From Planctomycetota bacterium (GTDB lineage: Bacteria; Planctomycetota; Phycisphaerae; SM23-33), in contig JAKJER010000023.1 of the NCBI GenBank assembly GCA_022705325.1, positions 32,435 through 96,434 of the forward strand: DNA of 64,000 nucleotides, written 5' to 3'. Numbering within the stretch: position 1 is the first letter of the stretch; each line of letters opens with the position of its first letter. The translations under genes were made by a program, and so were the position numbers. The notes beneath the pieces are model-generated. The model ran no database searches, was not told the DNA's origin, and saw only the letters and a program-made list of their open reading frames with translations. Below, piece by piece: positions 7,449-16,849 of the stretch.

Positions 7449-10220
7449 ATGACCACACGAGCGATCTGGCGACTTGGGCTTTGGGCGAACGTGTTGTTGG
7501 GGGTGGTTCTGGCGGCTCTTCCCGCGGGCGGGGCCCCGGCGGCCGACACGGCTCAAGTCGACAAGCCGGATGAGCTTGTCCGGTCCGGCAACATCCCGCC
7601 CGACCTGACGCTCCGCGCCCGCGTGCTGGAGGTCGCGCCGGCCGGGCGGGTCCAGATCGACTGGCGGTGGGGCGGCGAGGGACTGGGCGGCAGCGTCTAC
7701 CGCGGCGTGCTGGGGCGGGGACTGGCCCTCGGCGAGTGGTCGCCCTCCGCGCCGCTGGCCGCCCTGACGCGCGGGCGGACCCTGAAACAGCGATGGTGGT
7801 ACGTCACCTTCACCGTCAACGACAATGCCAGCCGCCGCCTGCGCATGGAGTTCGAGTTCAGCTACCGCGGCAAGGTCATCAAGACCTTCCAGGGCGCCGG
7901 GCCGGACGGCGGGACCGTGGGCGTGGTCGTGCCGATGCATCGGCTTGGCGCGGGGCAGGGCCCCGACCATGCGGACTTCGTGGCCGAGTTGACCGGCCTG
8001 CGGGAATACGCGCAGCGCCGCCTGGACTGGATGGAGTCGCTGCCGTGGGCGAAGGGCCCCCGCCCGAAGGAACTGCTGATCGTCAGCAACCTGGGCGGCT
8101 ACGGCGAGGGCGTGGGCTACGGCAAGCGGCACGGCGACCGGGCGATCGTCGAGATCGAGGCCCGCGTGCTGCGGGGGCTGGGCGTGAACGGCCTGCGGAG
8201 CGGGCCGGCGTTCGTTCGGGAACTGGCCCACAAGGGCGCGTCCTGGGCGGCGGAGCTGAACCGCGGCGAGATCAGCCACGCGTCCGGCTATCCCGTGCCC
8301 GCGTATCGCAAGGACCGCAGGAACAACGATCCCGAGTGCGGCTGCCCGTTCGGCGGCAAGGTGGCCCGGGCGAAGGCGGAGGCGATCCGCTCGGCCCTGG
8401 CGGAGAACCTGTCGATCGCCACGCCCGAGGTCTGGGCCTTGACGGTGGACGAGATCGGCTCGGTGTTTGACAAGTCCGCCGAGGGGAAGAAGCACATGGA
8501 GACCTGCCCGCGGTGCGTCGAGGCGTTTCGTTCCTGGGCGCAGCGGCGGGGCGCGACGCCGGCCGACTTCGGCCAGGGCGACTGGGCGGCGGTCAAGCCC
8601 ATGCTGGCCGGCGGGCCCAAGGCCGCCACGTACTACGCCCGCACGTTCAACAATGACGCGTCGGCGGGGATGTTCCGGGAGTTGGCGGCCGCCTTCGACA
8701 CCGCCAACGCCGCCAAGCGCGAGTCCCTGAAGCGAGGCGAGAAGGGCGGGCCGGCCACCCAGCCCTGGGTGTACTCCTACGCCCTGCGGGGCAACACTTT
8801 CCTCATGGGCGGGCACAGCCTGGACTTCTTCGACTTCTACCGCCAGGCCGACAACGCCTTCGTCTACGAGACGTCGAATCGCGGCTGGCAGATCTGGCAG
8901 TGGGACAGCTACCTTTGCGACGTGGGGCGGGTAGTGACGCGCGAGACGGGCAAGCCGCTGGGCGTCTACGTCAAGCCCCATCGCGGCGCGCCGGTGCAGC
9001 GGGCCTTGTCGGCTGTCGCGCGGGGGGCCAGGATGCTCTACTGGTACACCTACGGCCCGGACTACCACAAGGGCGACAGCTTCAGCGAGAACCCCCAGGC
9101 CCTGGAGTTGACGGCGAAGGCGGCCTGGCTGCTGGGCAAGAGCGAGGACCTCTGGTGGAACGCCGCGTGGGCCCAGGCCCCGCGGGTGGCGATCGTCAAG
9201 CCGCGCTGCTCGGAATTCCTCGGCAACGACGCCCAGTGGGAAAACGCCAAGTGGGTCTACACCGCGCTGGCCCACGCCCACGTGAGCGTGGACCCGATCG
9301 ACGAGGTGATGCTGGCGACGGCGGACCTGTCGCGGTACAGGGCGATCTACGTGAACGGCTCGCACCTGCCTCGCAAGGCCGCCGCCGCGGTGGAACGGTA
9401 CGTCCGCGAGGGCGGCGTGCTGTGGACCAGCGGCTGGGGCTGCGCCCGTGACGAAGCCGACGAGCCCCTGACGGCGCTCCAAGGCGTGCTGGGTTTGGAG
9501 GGCCGCGGCGAGCCGGAACTGTGGTACGCGGTCAAGCGATACGGCGCGACGGCGGTGCAGTCGTTCGCCGACGCGAAATCCGTGCTGGCGCCCGTGCCGG
9601 CCGGGGCGAAGATCACCGGCCACGGGCCCTGCGCCGGCTCGTTCATGCCCGCCGTGGGGCGGGAGGCGCTCAAGCCGGCCGCCGGCGCGGAGGCGCTGGC
9701 GAAGTTCGCCGACGGCCAGGTCGCCATGACCGTGAACCGCTACGGCAAGGGCAGGGCGTACACGGTCGGGTTCTATCCCGGCCTGGAGTACAGCGCCACG
9801 ATCCGCGACGCGGCCCCCGCGGCGGGCGATGCGCCGCCCCCGGCCGGGCCCGACATGTCGCGCGACTTCGACGCTGCTCGGCGCGGGTTCATCGCCGCGC
9901 CCGCCCTGGCGGTGGCGGCGCCCACGGTCGAACCTTCCGTGCCGGCTGTCGAGGGCGTGCTGCTGAAGAACCCCGCGGGCAAGCACGCCGTCGTGCTTAT
10001 GAACTGGGCATACAGGCACACGGGCGCCGCCGACAAGGGCAAGGCTGAGATCGCCCTCGTCGAACTGAAGGACGTTAAGATTCTCGTCCGCGGCGCGGGC
10101 GGTGTCCGGCGAGCGACCTCCGCCAGGCTGGACCGGGAACTGCCCGTCCGCCGCGAGGGCGACGGCGCGACGTTCACCCTGCCCAGGCTCGAGGAGGGCG
10201 ACGTGGTCGCGTTGGAGTGA
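7449..10220 (+). CDS. Large secreted protein, probable glycan-related, amidotransferase-like region
   Basis: 923 residues from the ATG at 7449 (GAGG 7 bases upstream), giving a signal peptide with a hydrophobic stretch LWANVLLGVVLAALPAGG. Residues ~560-690 (WTYGPDYHKGD..., then RVAIVKPRCSEF..., YRAIYVNGSHLPRKA, VERYVREGGVLWTSG) match the class-I glutamine-amidotransferase-like fold used as the trimerisation domain of GH42 beta-galactosidases and in ThuA-like proteins. An earlier segment with GHSLDFFDFYRQADNAFVYE resembles a TIM-barrel-like middle part. The C-terminus is a beta-rich tail. The neighbours are a GH123-like hydrolase and sugar oxidoreductases, so a carbohydrate role is likely, but no catalytic pair is assigned. 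Confidence 0.78.
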   Translation: MTTRAIWRLGLWANVLLGVVLAALPAGGAPAADTAQVDKPDELVRSGNIPPDLTLRARVLEVAPAGRVQIDWRWGGEGLGGSVYRGVLGRGLALGEWSPSAPLAALTRGRTLKQRWWYVTFTVNDNASRRLRMEFEFSYRGKVIKTFQGAGPDGGTVGVVVPMHRLGAGQGPDHADFVAELTGLREYAQRRLDWMESLPWAKGPRPKELLIVSNLGGYGEGVGYGKRHGDRAIVEIEARVLRGLGVNGLRSGPAFVRELAHKGASWAAELNRGEISHASGYPVPAYRKDRRNNDPECGCPFGGKVARAKAEAIRSALAENLSIATPEVWALTVDEIGSVFDKSAEGKKHMETCPRCVEAFRSWAQRRGATPADFGQGDWAAVKPMLAGGPKAATYYARTFNNDASAGMFRELAAAFDTANAAKRESLKRGEKGGPATQPWVYSYALRGNTFLMGGHSLDFFDFYRQADNAFVYETSNRGWQIWQWDSYLCDVGRVVTRETGKPLGVYVKPHRGAPVQRALSAVARGARMLYWYTYGPDYHKGDSFSENPQALELTAKAAWLLGKSEDLWWNAAWAQAPRVAIVKPRCSEFLGNDAQWENAKWVYTALAHAHVSVDPIDEVMLATADLSRYRAIYVNGSHLPRKAAAAVERYVREGGVLWTSGWGCARDEADEPLTALQGVLGLEGRGEPELWYAVKRYGATAVQSFADAKSVLAPVPAGAKITGHGPCAGSFMPAVGREALKPAAGAEALAKFADGQVAMTVNRYGKGRAYTVGFYPGLEYSATIRDAAPAAGDAPPPAGPDMSRDFDAARRGFIAAPALAVAAPTVEPSVPAVEGVLLKNPAGKHAVVLMNWAYRHTGAADKGKAEIALVELKDVKILVRGAGGVRRATSARLDRELPVRREGDGATFTLPRLEEGDVVALE

Positions 10221-10229
10221 TCCGCCCGC

Positions 10230-12197
10230 CTACTTGGGGTCTGCCTGGGGGAGCGCGACTTTGAACTTGCGCACCAGCGTCTTGCTCCGTTGGCCGCGCG
10301 TGGCCTCCACCGTGATCGTCCCCTCGCGCGAGGGCGCCGTCTGGGCCAGGAACAGGCCGTCGTCCGCCACCGGCGCCGCCCGGCCGTTCAGCTTGACGGT
10401 CGTGCCCGGCTGGACCCAGCCGTGGACATCGACCGCGGAGTCGCCGGCTATCGTGGACAGTTCCATGGGATTGGTCTGCACGACCAGGTGCGGTTCGGCG
10501 TCGAGGGCGATGGTCTCTTCGATCGCCTGGCGGCGGGCTGCATAGAGCACGGCCGGGTCGCGCGAGCAGTCGTCATACGTGCGGACGACCTGGGAGGCGA
10601 TCTCCACGGAGCGGCGGTGCGGGTCGATGAGGGCGGCGGCTCGCGGGGGCATTGCGGTCTTCACCTTCGCGATGCGGTCCTCGAGCAGCCACAGGCATTC
10701 GTAATCCTGCAAGCCGTTGCGCATCTGCTCCCAGCGGAGCGAGTTGAGCAGCCCGCCCTTGGCGGGATAGACGTGCCAGCCGTCGCCGCGGTGCTTGCCG
10801 GGGTCGGCGATGGGGTCGTCGCTCCAGGCGTTCAGGCCCCAGTGGAGGTATCCCTTGAGGGCGTAGCGGCAGTTGATCCAGTGTATGATCCGCGAGTCGA
10901 TCAGGGGGACGTCGACGGTCTTGTTGGGCAGCGAGCCCTTCTGGAAGATGCCCACGGTGTAGAACCACATTTCGTTTCCGCGGCGCTGGGCGTCCTCGAA
11001 CGCGCCGGACCAGGTGGCCAGGTGGTCCAGCTTGGGCACCCAGACTTCCAGGCGGTCCAGGCAGTGGGGGGTCTCGATGGCGTCGATGCGGCGAAGCTGC
11101 GGCGCGCAGCGGTGAACGAAGTCCGACGCCTCGCGCCACGCCATGATGTTGTGGTTGGAGGGCTCGTCGCTGATGTGGAAGACGGTCTTGTCGAGCCACT
11201 TCTTGCGGCGCAGATGCTCGACCAGGGCGGGCAGAAACTCGGGCAGGAACTCCTTGCCGGGCACTCGCACCGTCTTGCCCGACGCGTCGCGGACGCCGAA
11301 GTCGCGCAGCAGGACGTCCGGGCTGCTCCATCCCCCCTCGCCGAACCTCGCCACGAAACCCGTCTCCAGCAGGTCCATCCGCCCCGTGCTCCAGAAGACC
11401 TCCGCCCAGCGGTCGAACGCCGAGAAGTCCAGCTCCAGCTTGCCGTCGCCGCCTCGCGAGCAGCGGATGAGTTCCAGGCTGACGCGAAAGACGTTCTGGC
11501 GGTGCTCGGCCATGTTCTTCGCGTAGACGCCCAGCATCCGGTAGAAGGCGTCCTGGTCGCGCGGGTCGATCCCGTGGTGCTGCTTGAAGCGGTGGGTGGA
11601 GAACCACTCCGCCACCATCAGGTGGCGCTGGTCGCTCAGGGCCAGCGGGCAGACGGTCAGGGCCAGCGGGAGGGCGGCGCCGGTGCGGGCGGAGCGGACG
11701 GCGACCTCGCCGCGGTACTCGCCCGCCTTCGCGTCGCGGGGGACGGCGATGGTGAGGTAGACGGCCTTCAATGTGCCCTTGGCCAGCGGGCGCCGGCGGT
11801 CCTCGCTCAGCACGTCGGGGAAGACCGCCGGGGCCGGCCGGGTGAGGTCGCGCTTGTCGAGCTTGGGCGTGTTCTCGCGGATGGAGATGCCGTCGACGAA
11901 GTTCCACCGGACCGCGCTGGGGGGCAGGACACTGTCGGCCTGGTCGCATCGGAGCGGGCCGACCTGGATCGTGACGTCCTGGAGATCCTCGTTGGCGCGG
12001 ATCACGAACTGGGCGGAGAGGACCTCGTTTTGCAGGCCCAGCACGCGGACCTCCCTGGCCTGCTCCCGGGGCAGCGCGTAGCCGTCCTCGAAGACGCGGA
12101 CGGCGTCGCTGACGGCAAAGAGGTCCAGCGGGGCCCCGCGGGCGGGCGGGGCGGCCAGGAGAAGAAGGATCAACAGCCAGCCGGATGGAGTGCGCAT
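10230..12197 (-). CDS. Secreted GH123-like / DUF4091 glycoside hydrolase
   Basis: 655 residues with signal peptide (MRTPSGWLLILLLLAAPPARG). Residues ~30-180 form a beta-sandwich module, ending in AGEYRGEVAVRS and LPLALTVCPLALSD, the hallmark linker of the DUF4091/GH123 family. The barrel follows with HHGIDPRD, FHISDEPSNHN (the D-E pair in 'ISDEP' is the family's catalytic region) and LKGYLHWGLNAWSDDPI. GH123 members hydrolyse beta-N-acetylgalactosaminides with substrate assistance. Residues ~575-650 are an added Ig-like beta domain (VDVHGWVQPGTTVKLNGRAA), probably for attachment or binding. It converges on the preceding large secreted protein gene with only 9 bp between. Confidence 0.85.
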   Translation of the reverse strand: MRTPSGWLLILLLLAAPPARGAPLDLFAVSDAVRVFEDGYALPREQAREVRVLGLQNEVLSAQFVIRANEDLQDVTIQVGPLRCDQADSVLPPSAVRWNFVDGISIRENTPKLDKRDLTRPAPAVFPDVLSEDRRRPLAKGTLKAVYLTIAVPRDAKAGEYRGEVAVRSARTGAALPLALTVCPLALSDQRHLMVAEWFSTHRFKQHHGIDPRDQDAFYRMLGVYAKNMAEHRQNVFRVSLELIRCSRGGDGKLELDFSAFDRWAEVFWSTGRMDLLETGFVARFGEGGWSSPDVLLRDFGVRDASGKTVRVPGKEFLPEFLPALVEHLRRKKWLDKTVFHISDEPSNHNIMAWREASDFVHRCAPQLRRIDAIETPHCLDRLEVWVPKLDHLATWSGAFEDAQRRGNEMWFYTVGIFQKGSLPNKTVDVPLIDSRIIHWINCRYALKGYLHWGLNAWSDDPIADPGKHRGDGWHVYPAKGGLLNSLRWEQMRNGLQDYECLWLLEDRIAKVKTAMPPRAAALIDPHRRSVEIASQVVRTYDDCSRDPAVLYAARRQAIEETIALDAEPHLVVQTNPMELSTIAGDSAVDVHGWVQPGTTVKLNGRAAPVADDGLFLAQTAPSREGTITVEATRGQRSKTLVRKFKVALPQADPK

Positions 12198-12319
12198 GTC
12201 GGTTCCTTCCTGTCGAGCAGCGGTGGCGGTGGATGTCTGCGAGGCGCGGGCGCGCCCCTCAGGGGCTGCGCTCTGATTGTCCGTTTCACGTTCGCGGTCC
12301 GCGAGTCAGCGGTCTGAAA

Positions 12320-13270
12320 TCACTTTCCCGCGAAGATCAGGTCCAGGCGCTTGCTGTATTCCTCCGGGCTGCAGCGCCCGCACTCGAGGGTCATGAAGCT
12401 GCTGAAGCCGACGTCGTCGAGGGCCTGGCGGACGGCGGGCCAGTTGACGCTGCCCTCTCGGACGGCCGCCCAGTTCCCGCCGTGCCCGTCGGCGTTGAGC
12501 TTGAAGTCCTTGACATGGCAGCGGGCGATCAGCGAGCCCAGCGCCTTGACCCACTGCTCGGTCGGGGCGTACTTGACGTGGTTGCCCAAGTCCAGGTAGG
12601 CCTTCACCCACGGGCTCTGGAAGCTCTTGACGAAGTGGGCGAAGATGGCCGGCTGGACCCACAGGTTGTTCCAGACGTTCTCCAGGGCGATGGGGACCTT
12701 GCACTTCTCCGCCGTGGGGATGAGGCGTTTGACGGCCTCGGTGCTGGTGTCGATGGCGTGGTTGTGGGCCTTGATGTAGTCGGCGTACTTGTCGTTGTCG
12801 CCGTCGACGACCTTCAGGACGTGCCCGGTCTTGTCGTCGAACTCGATCTTGAACTCCCAGGGCTGGGGCATGGCCATCCCGCCGATGCGGCAGGGGACGA
12901 CCAGGACGGCGCCCGCGCCGTACGCCTCGGCGGCCCGCAGGGCGTCCTCGGTGGCCTTGAAGCCGTTGTCCTTGCCTGCCGGCCCGTTGAACCCCGCCCA
13001 GCCGCGGAGGACCGAGTGGATCTTCATGCCCATCTTCTCGGCGATCTCGCGGGCCTTGGCCGCCTCGTCCGGCGGGCAGGCGTGGGTCTCGACGCCGTCG
13101 TAGCCGGCGGCCTTGAACTTGGCCAGGGTCTTCTCATCGGGCTTGGCGATCCAGCCCTTGTAGAGCTTGGTCTTGAACTCGGCGGCCCGCAGGGCGGCGG
13201 GGCAGGCGAGGGCGGCCCCGGCGGCGGAGGCGGTGGCCAACAGTTCGCGGCGGGTCATGCGATGTGTCAT
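12320..13270 (-). CDS. Tat-exported sugar isomerase/epimerase-like TIM barrel
   Basis: 316 residues from the ATG at 13270, which has GGAG 7-8 bases upstream; the next ATG (13258) would start just before the twin-arginine motif. The signal is TRRELLATASAAGAALACPA. The mature protein is a xylose-isomerase-like barrel (PF01261): KFKAAGYDGVETHA, EKMGMKIHSVL, PIALENVWNN (metal-ligand Glu), VKAYLDLGNHVKYA, CHVKDFKLN and FMTLECGRCSPEEYSKRL. Most family members are cytoplasmic; Tat-exported versions are common in planctomycetes and act on sugars or inositols. The exact substrate is unknown. Confidence 0.87.
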   Translation of the reverse strand: MTHRMTRRELLATASAAGAALACPAALRAAEFKTKLYKGWIAKPDEKTLAKFKAAGYDGVETHACPPDEAAKAREIAEKMGMKIHSVLRGWAGFNGPAGKDNGFKATEDALRAAEAYGAGAVLVVPCRIGGMAMPQPWEFKIEFDDKTGHVLKVVDGDNDKYADYIKAHNHAIDTSTEAVKRLIPTAEKCKVPIALENVWNNLWVQPAIFAHFVKSFQSPWVKAYLDLGNHVKYAPTEQWVKALGSLIARCHVKDFKLNADGHGGNWAAVREGSVNWPAVRQALDDVGFSSFMTLECGRCSPEEYSKRLDLIFAGK

Positions 13271-13365
13271 CTGCGTTCTCCACGGTAGAAGGTCAAATTC
13301 ATTTCGGCGCCGCAAAGGCGGGCCTGCAAGGTCAAACGCGAGAGACGGTTGTTTGTTGTTGGTTG

Positions 13366-13415
13366 CCGCAATCCGCATTCCGCGACCGGCCTGCCGGCAG
13401 GCCGGTCCGCAATAA
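13366..13415. repeat. Intergenic GC-palindrome repeat, copy 2
   Basis: CCGCAATCCGCATTCCGCGACCGGCCTGCCGGCAGGCCGGTCCGCAATAAC-like stretch containing the 18-base palindrome ACCGGCCTGCCGGCAGGCCGGT core. It lies in the divergent gap between the isomerase and the Gfo/Idh/MocA gene. Confidence 0.55.
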
Positions 13416-13484
13416 CAGCCCTTGCATGTCCGTAGAGCCTGTAGTACGTTTGTCCGCTGACCTGTGTTCTACTAGGAGATCACC

Positions 13485-14801
13485 ATGGATCGCACGCCGA
13501 GTTTCGTCAGCAGGCGGAACCTGCTGAAACACACCGCCGTCGCCGCCGGCGCCGTCTCGCTGGGTGGCGTCGCCGCCGCCCAGGGCGCCCCGGCCGCCGG
13601 CGCCAATCTCGCCTCGACCACCGGAAGCGACAGGATTCGCATCGGCCTGATCGGATGCGGCGGGCGCGGCACGGGCGCCGTCCGCGACTGCGTCAAGTCG
13701 TCGCCGGGCGTGGAAGTGACCGCGCTGGCCGACGTGTACAAGCCCCGGGTCGACGGGGCCTTCAAGGCGCTCCAGGGCCTCAAGGAGGCCTTCCAGGTCA
13801 AAGAGGACGCGTGCTTCAGCGGCCTGGACTGCCACAAGAAGCTGCTGGAATCCAAGGTGGACATGGTGCTGCTGTGCACCCCGCCGGGCTTCCGGCCCAT
13901 GCACTTCCGCGCCGCCCTCGAGGCGGGCAAGCACGTCTTCATGGAAAAGCCCGTCGCCGTCGACCCCACCGGCGCCCGCGACGTCATCGACGCCGCCAAG
14001 ATCGCGACCGAGAAGAAGCTGGGCGTCGGGGCGGGCACCTGCCGGCGCCGCCAGCAGAACATCGTCGAGACGGTCAACCACATTCGCGACGGGATGATCG
14101 GCGAGATCGTCGGCGGGAACCTCTACTACCTGACCGGGCCCGTCTGGGTCCGCCCCGAGGTCAAAGACGTCACCGAGTTCGAGTGGCAGTGCTACAACTG
14201 GTACGCCTGGGACTGGCTCTCGGGCGACCACATCGTCGAGCAGCACGTGCACGAGATCGACCTGCTGCACTGGGTGATGAAGAGCCCGCCCGAGAAGATC
14301 CTCGCCATGGGCGGTCGCGCGACCCGGCCCAACACCAAGGAGCAGGGCAACATCTTCGACCACTTCTCGGTGGAATTCGAGTGGCCCAACCAGGTCCGCG
14401 TCCACTCCGTCTGCCGCCAGAGCCCCAAGTGCGCCCACCGCGTCAACGCGGTGATCACCGGCACCAAGGGCCAGGCCGACTGCTACACCGGCGTCATCCG
14501 CGACCTCAAGGGCGAGACCATCTTCGCCTCCAAGGCGACCGGGCTGGGCCCGGCCTACGTCCAGGAGCACGCCGACCTCATCACCTCCATCCGCGCGGGC
14601 AAGCCCATTAACGAGGCCGAGCAGGTCGCCCTGAGTTCGCTGATGGCCGTCGGCGGGCGGATGTCGGCCTACACGGGCCAGGAGCTGAGCTGGAAGTGGC
14701 TGATGAACGGCTCGAAGCTGTCGATCTTCCCCAAGGATCCCAAGCCCGGCCCGGGCATCTTCCCGCCCGTCGCCGTGCCGGGAACCACCAAGCTGGTGTA
14801 A
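13485..14801 (+). CDS. Tat-exported Gfo/Idh/MocA family oxidoreductase
   Basis: 438 residues. The twin-arginine signal is SRRNLLKHTAVAAGAVSLGG. The Rossmann start IRIGLIGCGGRGTGAV lies near residue 49, and EKPVAVDPTGARDVI carries the conserved Lys-Pro pair of the family. The C-terminal alpha/beta domain (HIVEQHVHEIDLLHWVM) provides the catalytic His region. NAD(P)-dependent oxidation of sugars or inositols is the family activity; export with bound cofactor through Tat, as in glucose-fructose oxidoreductase, is the likely route. AGGAGATCACC lies just before the ATG. It is divergent from the isomerase and is followed by a hairpin and a sulfatase. Confidence 0.92.
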   Translation: MDRTPSFVSRRNLLKHTAVAAGAVSLGGVAAAQGAPAAGANLASTTGSDRIRIGLIGCGGRGTGAVRDCVKSSPGVEVTALADVYKPRVDGAFKALQGLKEAFQVKEDACFSGLDCHKKLLESKVDMVLLCTPPGFRPMHFRAALEAGKHVFMEKPVAVDPTGARDVIDAAKIATEKKLGVGAGTCRRRQQNIVETVNHIRDGMIGEIVGGNLYYLTGPVWVRPEVKDVTEFEWQCYNWYAWDWLSGDHIVEQHVHEIDLLHWVMKSPPEKILAMGGRATRPNTKEQGNIFDHFSVEFEWPNQVRVHSVCRQSPKCAHRVNAVITGTKGQADCYTGVIRDLKGETIFASKATGLGPAYVQEHADLITSIRAGKPINEAEQVALSSLMAVGGRMSAYTGQELSWKWLMNGSKLSIFPKDPKPGPGIFPPVAVPGTTKLV

Positions 14802-14843
14802 CGGCCACCGGGGGCGGAGACGCCCCGAGAATGACAGAAACCG

Positions 14844-14874
14844 ACCGCGGCGGATCCCCAGGATTCGCCGCGGT
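14844..14874 (+). terminator. Strong hairpin after the oxidoreductase
   Basis: ACCGCGGCG (14844-14852) pairs with CGCCGCGGT (14866-14874); the stem extends inward (GATCC with GGATT) to about 14 bp and a 3-base loop. A run of ten G, not T, follows at 14881, so termination efficiency is uncertain. Confidence 0.55.
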
Positions 14875-14961
14875 TGCGTTGGGGGGGGGGCGCGCACTCA
14901 TGGGAATCTCACCGGGATTCTGCTATGGTTTTCGGATACCAGGCAGCCAGGAGACCCAGCC

Positions 14962-16419
14962 ATGACAGACAGCCAATCGAACTCGGCGGTGCGAACGCGG
15001 CGCGACCTTCTCAAGGCCGGGGCGGCCGGGGTGCTGACGGCGGCGCTGGCCGGGCGGAGTTGGGCGGCCGGCACGGCCCGGCCGAACGTGCTCATCCTCA
15101 CGACCGACCAGCAGCGCGTGGACGCCACCAGCGCATCGGGCAACTCCTGGGTCAAGACGCCCGCCATGGACTCCCTGGCGGCTCGCGGCGTGTCGTTCCG
15201 GAAGTCCTATTGTCCGTATCCCCTGTGCAGCCCGTCGCGCAGCGCCCTGCACACCAGCCGCCCGCCCCACGAACTGCTGGTCGATCACAACAGCATGCCC
15301 ATCGCCGAGTCGGTCCCGCTGTCCGGCCAGGTCTTCCGCCAGGCCGGCTACGACACCGGTTACGCGGGCAAGTGGCACATGCCCGACCCGTATCCCGCCG
15401 ACGGCATCCGCGGCTTCGAGGTGCTCAACAAGACCACGCGCTCGAGAAAGCTCGCCCACGACGTGGACGAGGCCACCATGAACGCGGCCATCGAGTTCCT
15501 GCGGCGCAAACGAGACAAACCCTTCCTGCTGGTGGCCTCGTTCATCAACCCGCACGACATCTGCCTGCTGGCCGGCGGGGCGGACAAGCCTCTCAACGCC
15601 GACGTCTGGAAACGCTACGAGCCGCCCGCCGACGCGCAGCTCCCGCCCCTGCCGCCCAACCACGACCTGACCGACGGCGCAGCCGGTCCGGCCGGGCGAC
15701 TGCGAAACGGCGACTGGGACAAGCACCAGTGGCGACGATACCGCTACGCCTACTTCCGCATGATGGAAGACGTCGACCGCCAGATCGGCGCCATCCTCGA
15801 CGCCCTGCGCCAGACCGGCCAGGAGGACAATACCCTGATCGTCTTCACCAGCGACCACGGCGAGGGGCTGGGCGGGCACCGGTGGACCGGCAAGATGAAC
15901 TACTACGACGACGAGGCCGCCGTCCCGCTGATCCTGAGCTGGAAGGGCGTCATCCCGGCCGGGCGGGCGGACAAGGACCACCTGGTCACCGCCCTGGACG
16001 TGCTGCCGACGATCTGCGACTACGCGGGCGTCAAACCGCCCGACGTGATGCGCGGGCAGAGCCTGCGAGGCGTGATGGAGAAACCCGACTCGCGCGGGCA
16101 CGAGTACGTCGTCTCGGAGATGGCCCCCGGCGGCCCGGGCGGGCGGCGGAGTTTCATGGTCCGCACCGCGAAGTACAAGTACATGGTCTTTCACGCGCCG
16201 GCCCAGGGCATGATGTTCTTCGACATGGACGCCGACCCGGGCGAGATGAAGAACCTCATCGCCCGCTCGGACCTCGCCGCCGAGATCGACCGCCACCGCG
16301 CCCTGCTGAAGGAGTGGTGCAAGCTGACGGAGGAAGAGAAGTACCCCATCCTGCGCAGCCCGGCCGGCAAGGCGGGCAAGGGCGGGAAGAAGGGCGAGAA
16401 GAAAGGCAAGAACATCTGA
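14962..16419 (+). CDS. Tat-exported sulfatase (S1 family)
   Basis: 485 residues. Signal RTRRDLLKAGAAGVLTAALAG has the twin-arginine motif. The sulfatase core begins NVLILTTDQQRVDA (metal-binding Asp) and contains CSPSRSALHTSR, the C-x-P-x-R sequence in which cysteine is oxidised to formylglycine. GKWHMPDPYP, VFTSDHGEGLGGH (metal Asp-His) and GKMNYYDDEA are the other active-site segments. The tail LFFDMDADPGEMKNLIA is the usual sulfatase C-terminal strand, followed by a Lys/Gly-rich tail. It removes sulfate from a polysaccharide or sugar; no sulfatase-modifying enzyme gene is in the window. Confidence 0.95.
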   Translation: MTDSQSNSAVRTRRDLLKAGAAGVLTAALAGRSWAAGTARPNVLILTTDQQRVDATSASGNSWVKTPAMDSLAARGVSFRKSYCPYPLCSPSRSALHTSRPPHELLVDHNSMPIAESVPLSGQVFRQAGYDTGYAGKWHMPDPYPADGIRGFEVLNKTTRSRKLAHDVDEATMNAAIEFLRRKRDKPFLLVASFINPHDICLLAGGADKPLNADVWKRYEPPADAQLPPLPPNHDLTDGAAGPAGRLRNGDWDKHQWRRYRYAYFRMMEDVDRQIGAILDALRQTGQEDNTLIVFTSDHGEGLGGHRWTGKMNYYDDEAAVPLILSWKGVIPAGRADKDHLVTALDVLPTICDYAGVKPPDVMRGQSLRGVMEKPDSRGHEYVVSEMAPGGPGGRRSFMVRTAKYKYMVFHAPAQGMMFFDMDADPGEMKNLIARSDLAAEIDRHRALLKEWCKLTEEEKYPILRSPAGKAGKGGKKGEKKGKNI

Positions 16420-16459
16420 CGCGTCGCCGTTTTGCGGAACCCAGCCGCAGCGGTTCATT

Positions 16460-16849
16460 CTAGAGCACGTGGCGGCGGAAGAACGAAACGACCTGCGCCT
16501 TGCTTCGCCTGCCGGAGGCAACACCCATCGTCAACTCTTCCAACTCGTCGTCCGTCGCGTCCAGGCCGTGTTGGTTGAGCTTGAGAAACAGAATAGCCGC
16601 CGTCAGGCCTGTCCGCTTGTTGCCGTCCAGAAACGGATGGTTGGAAACCAGGTGAAACAGGTAAGCCGCCGCCATGTCGGCCAGGCCCTTATGGAGGAAC
16701 TTGCCGCCGAAGCGCGCCTTGGGCATGGCCACGGCAGACTCCAACAATCCGGCGTCGCGCAGCCCTTCCTCGCCCCCGAATTCCAGGATCAGGCGTGCAT
16801 GAATCCGCGACACGTGCGTCGCTTCCAGAAACACCGGTCCTCGTTTCAC
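16460..16849 (-). CDS. doc: Doc-type toxin (death-on-curing, Fic family)
   Basis: 129 residues with GTG start that overlaps the antitoxin stop (GTGA). The motif HPFLDGNKRTG (residues ~76-86) is the Fic/Doc active-site loop; the Lys in NKR is characteristic of Doc proteins, which phosphorylate elongation factor Tu rather than adenylylating targets. The N-terminal part IHARLILEFGGEEGLRDAGLLESAVAMP and the helix DMAAAYLFHLV match Doc. It is about the usual Doc length of ~126 residues. The partner is AbrB/MazE-like instead of the classical Phd. The module sits at the end of the sulfatase gene on the opposite strand. Confidence 0.9.
   Translation of the reverse strand: MKRGPVFLEATHVSRIHARLILEFGGEEGLRDAGLLESAVAMPKARFGGKFLHKGLADMAAAYLFHLVSNHPFLDGNKRTGLTAAILFLKLNQHGLDATDDELEELTMGVASGRRSKAQVVSFFRRHVL

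Noticed and set aside
7326..10019. 897-codon open frame on the minus strand opposite the large secreted protein
   Set aside because: Arg/His/Pro-rich, no recognisable motif; a shadow of the plus-strand gene.
10290..12317. 675-codon open frame opposite the GH123-like gene
   Set aside because: Same reason: antisense of a gene with a signal peptide and family motifs.
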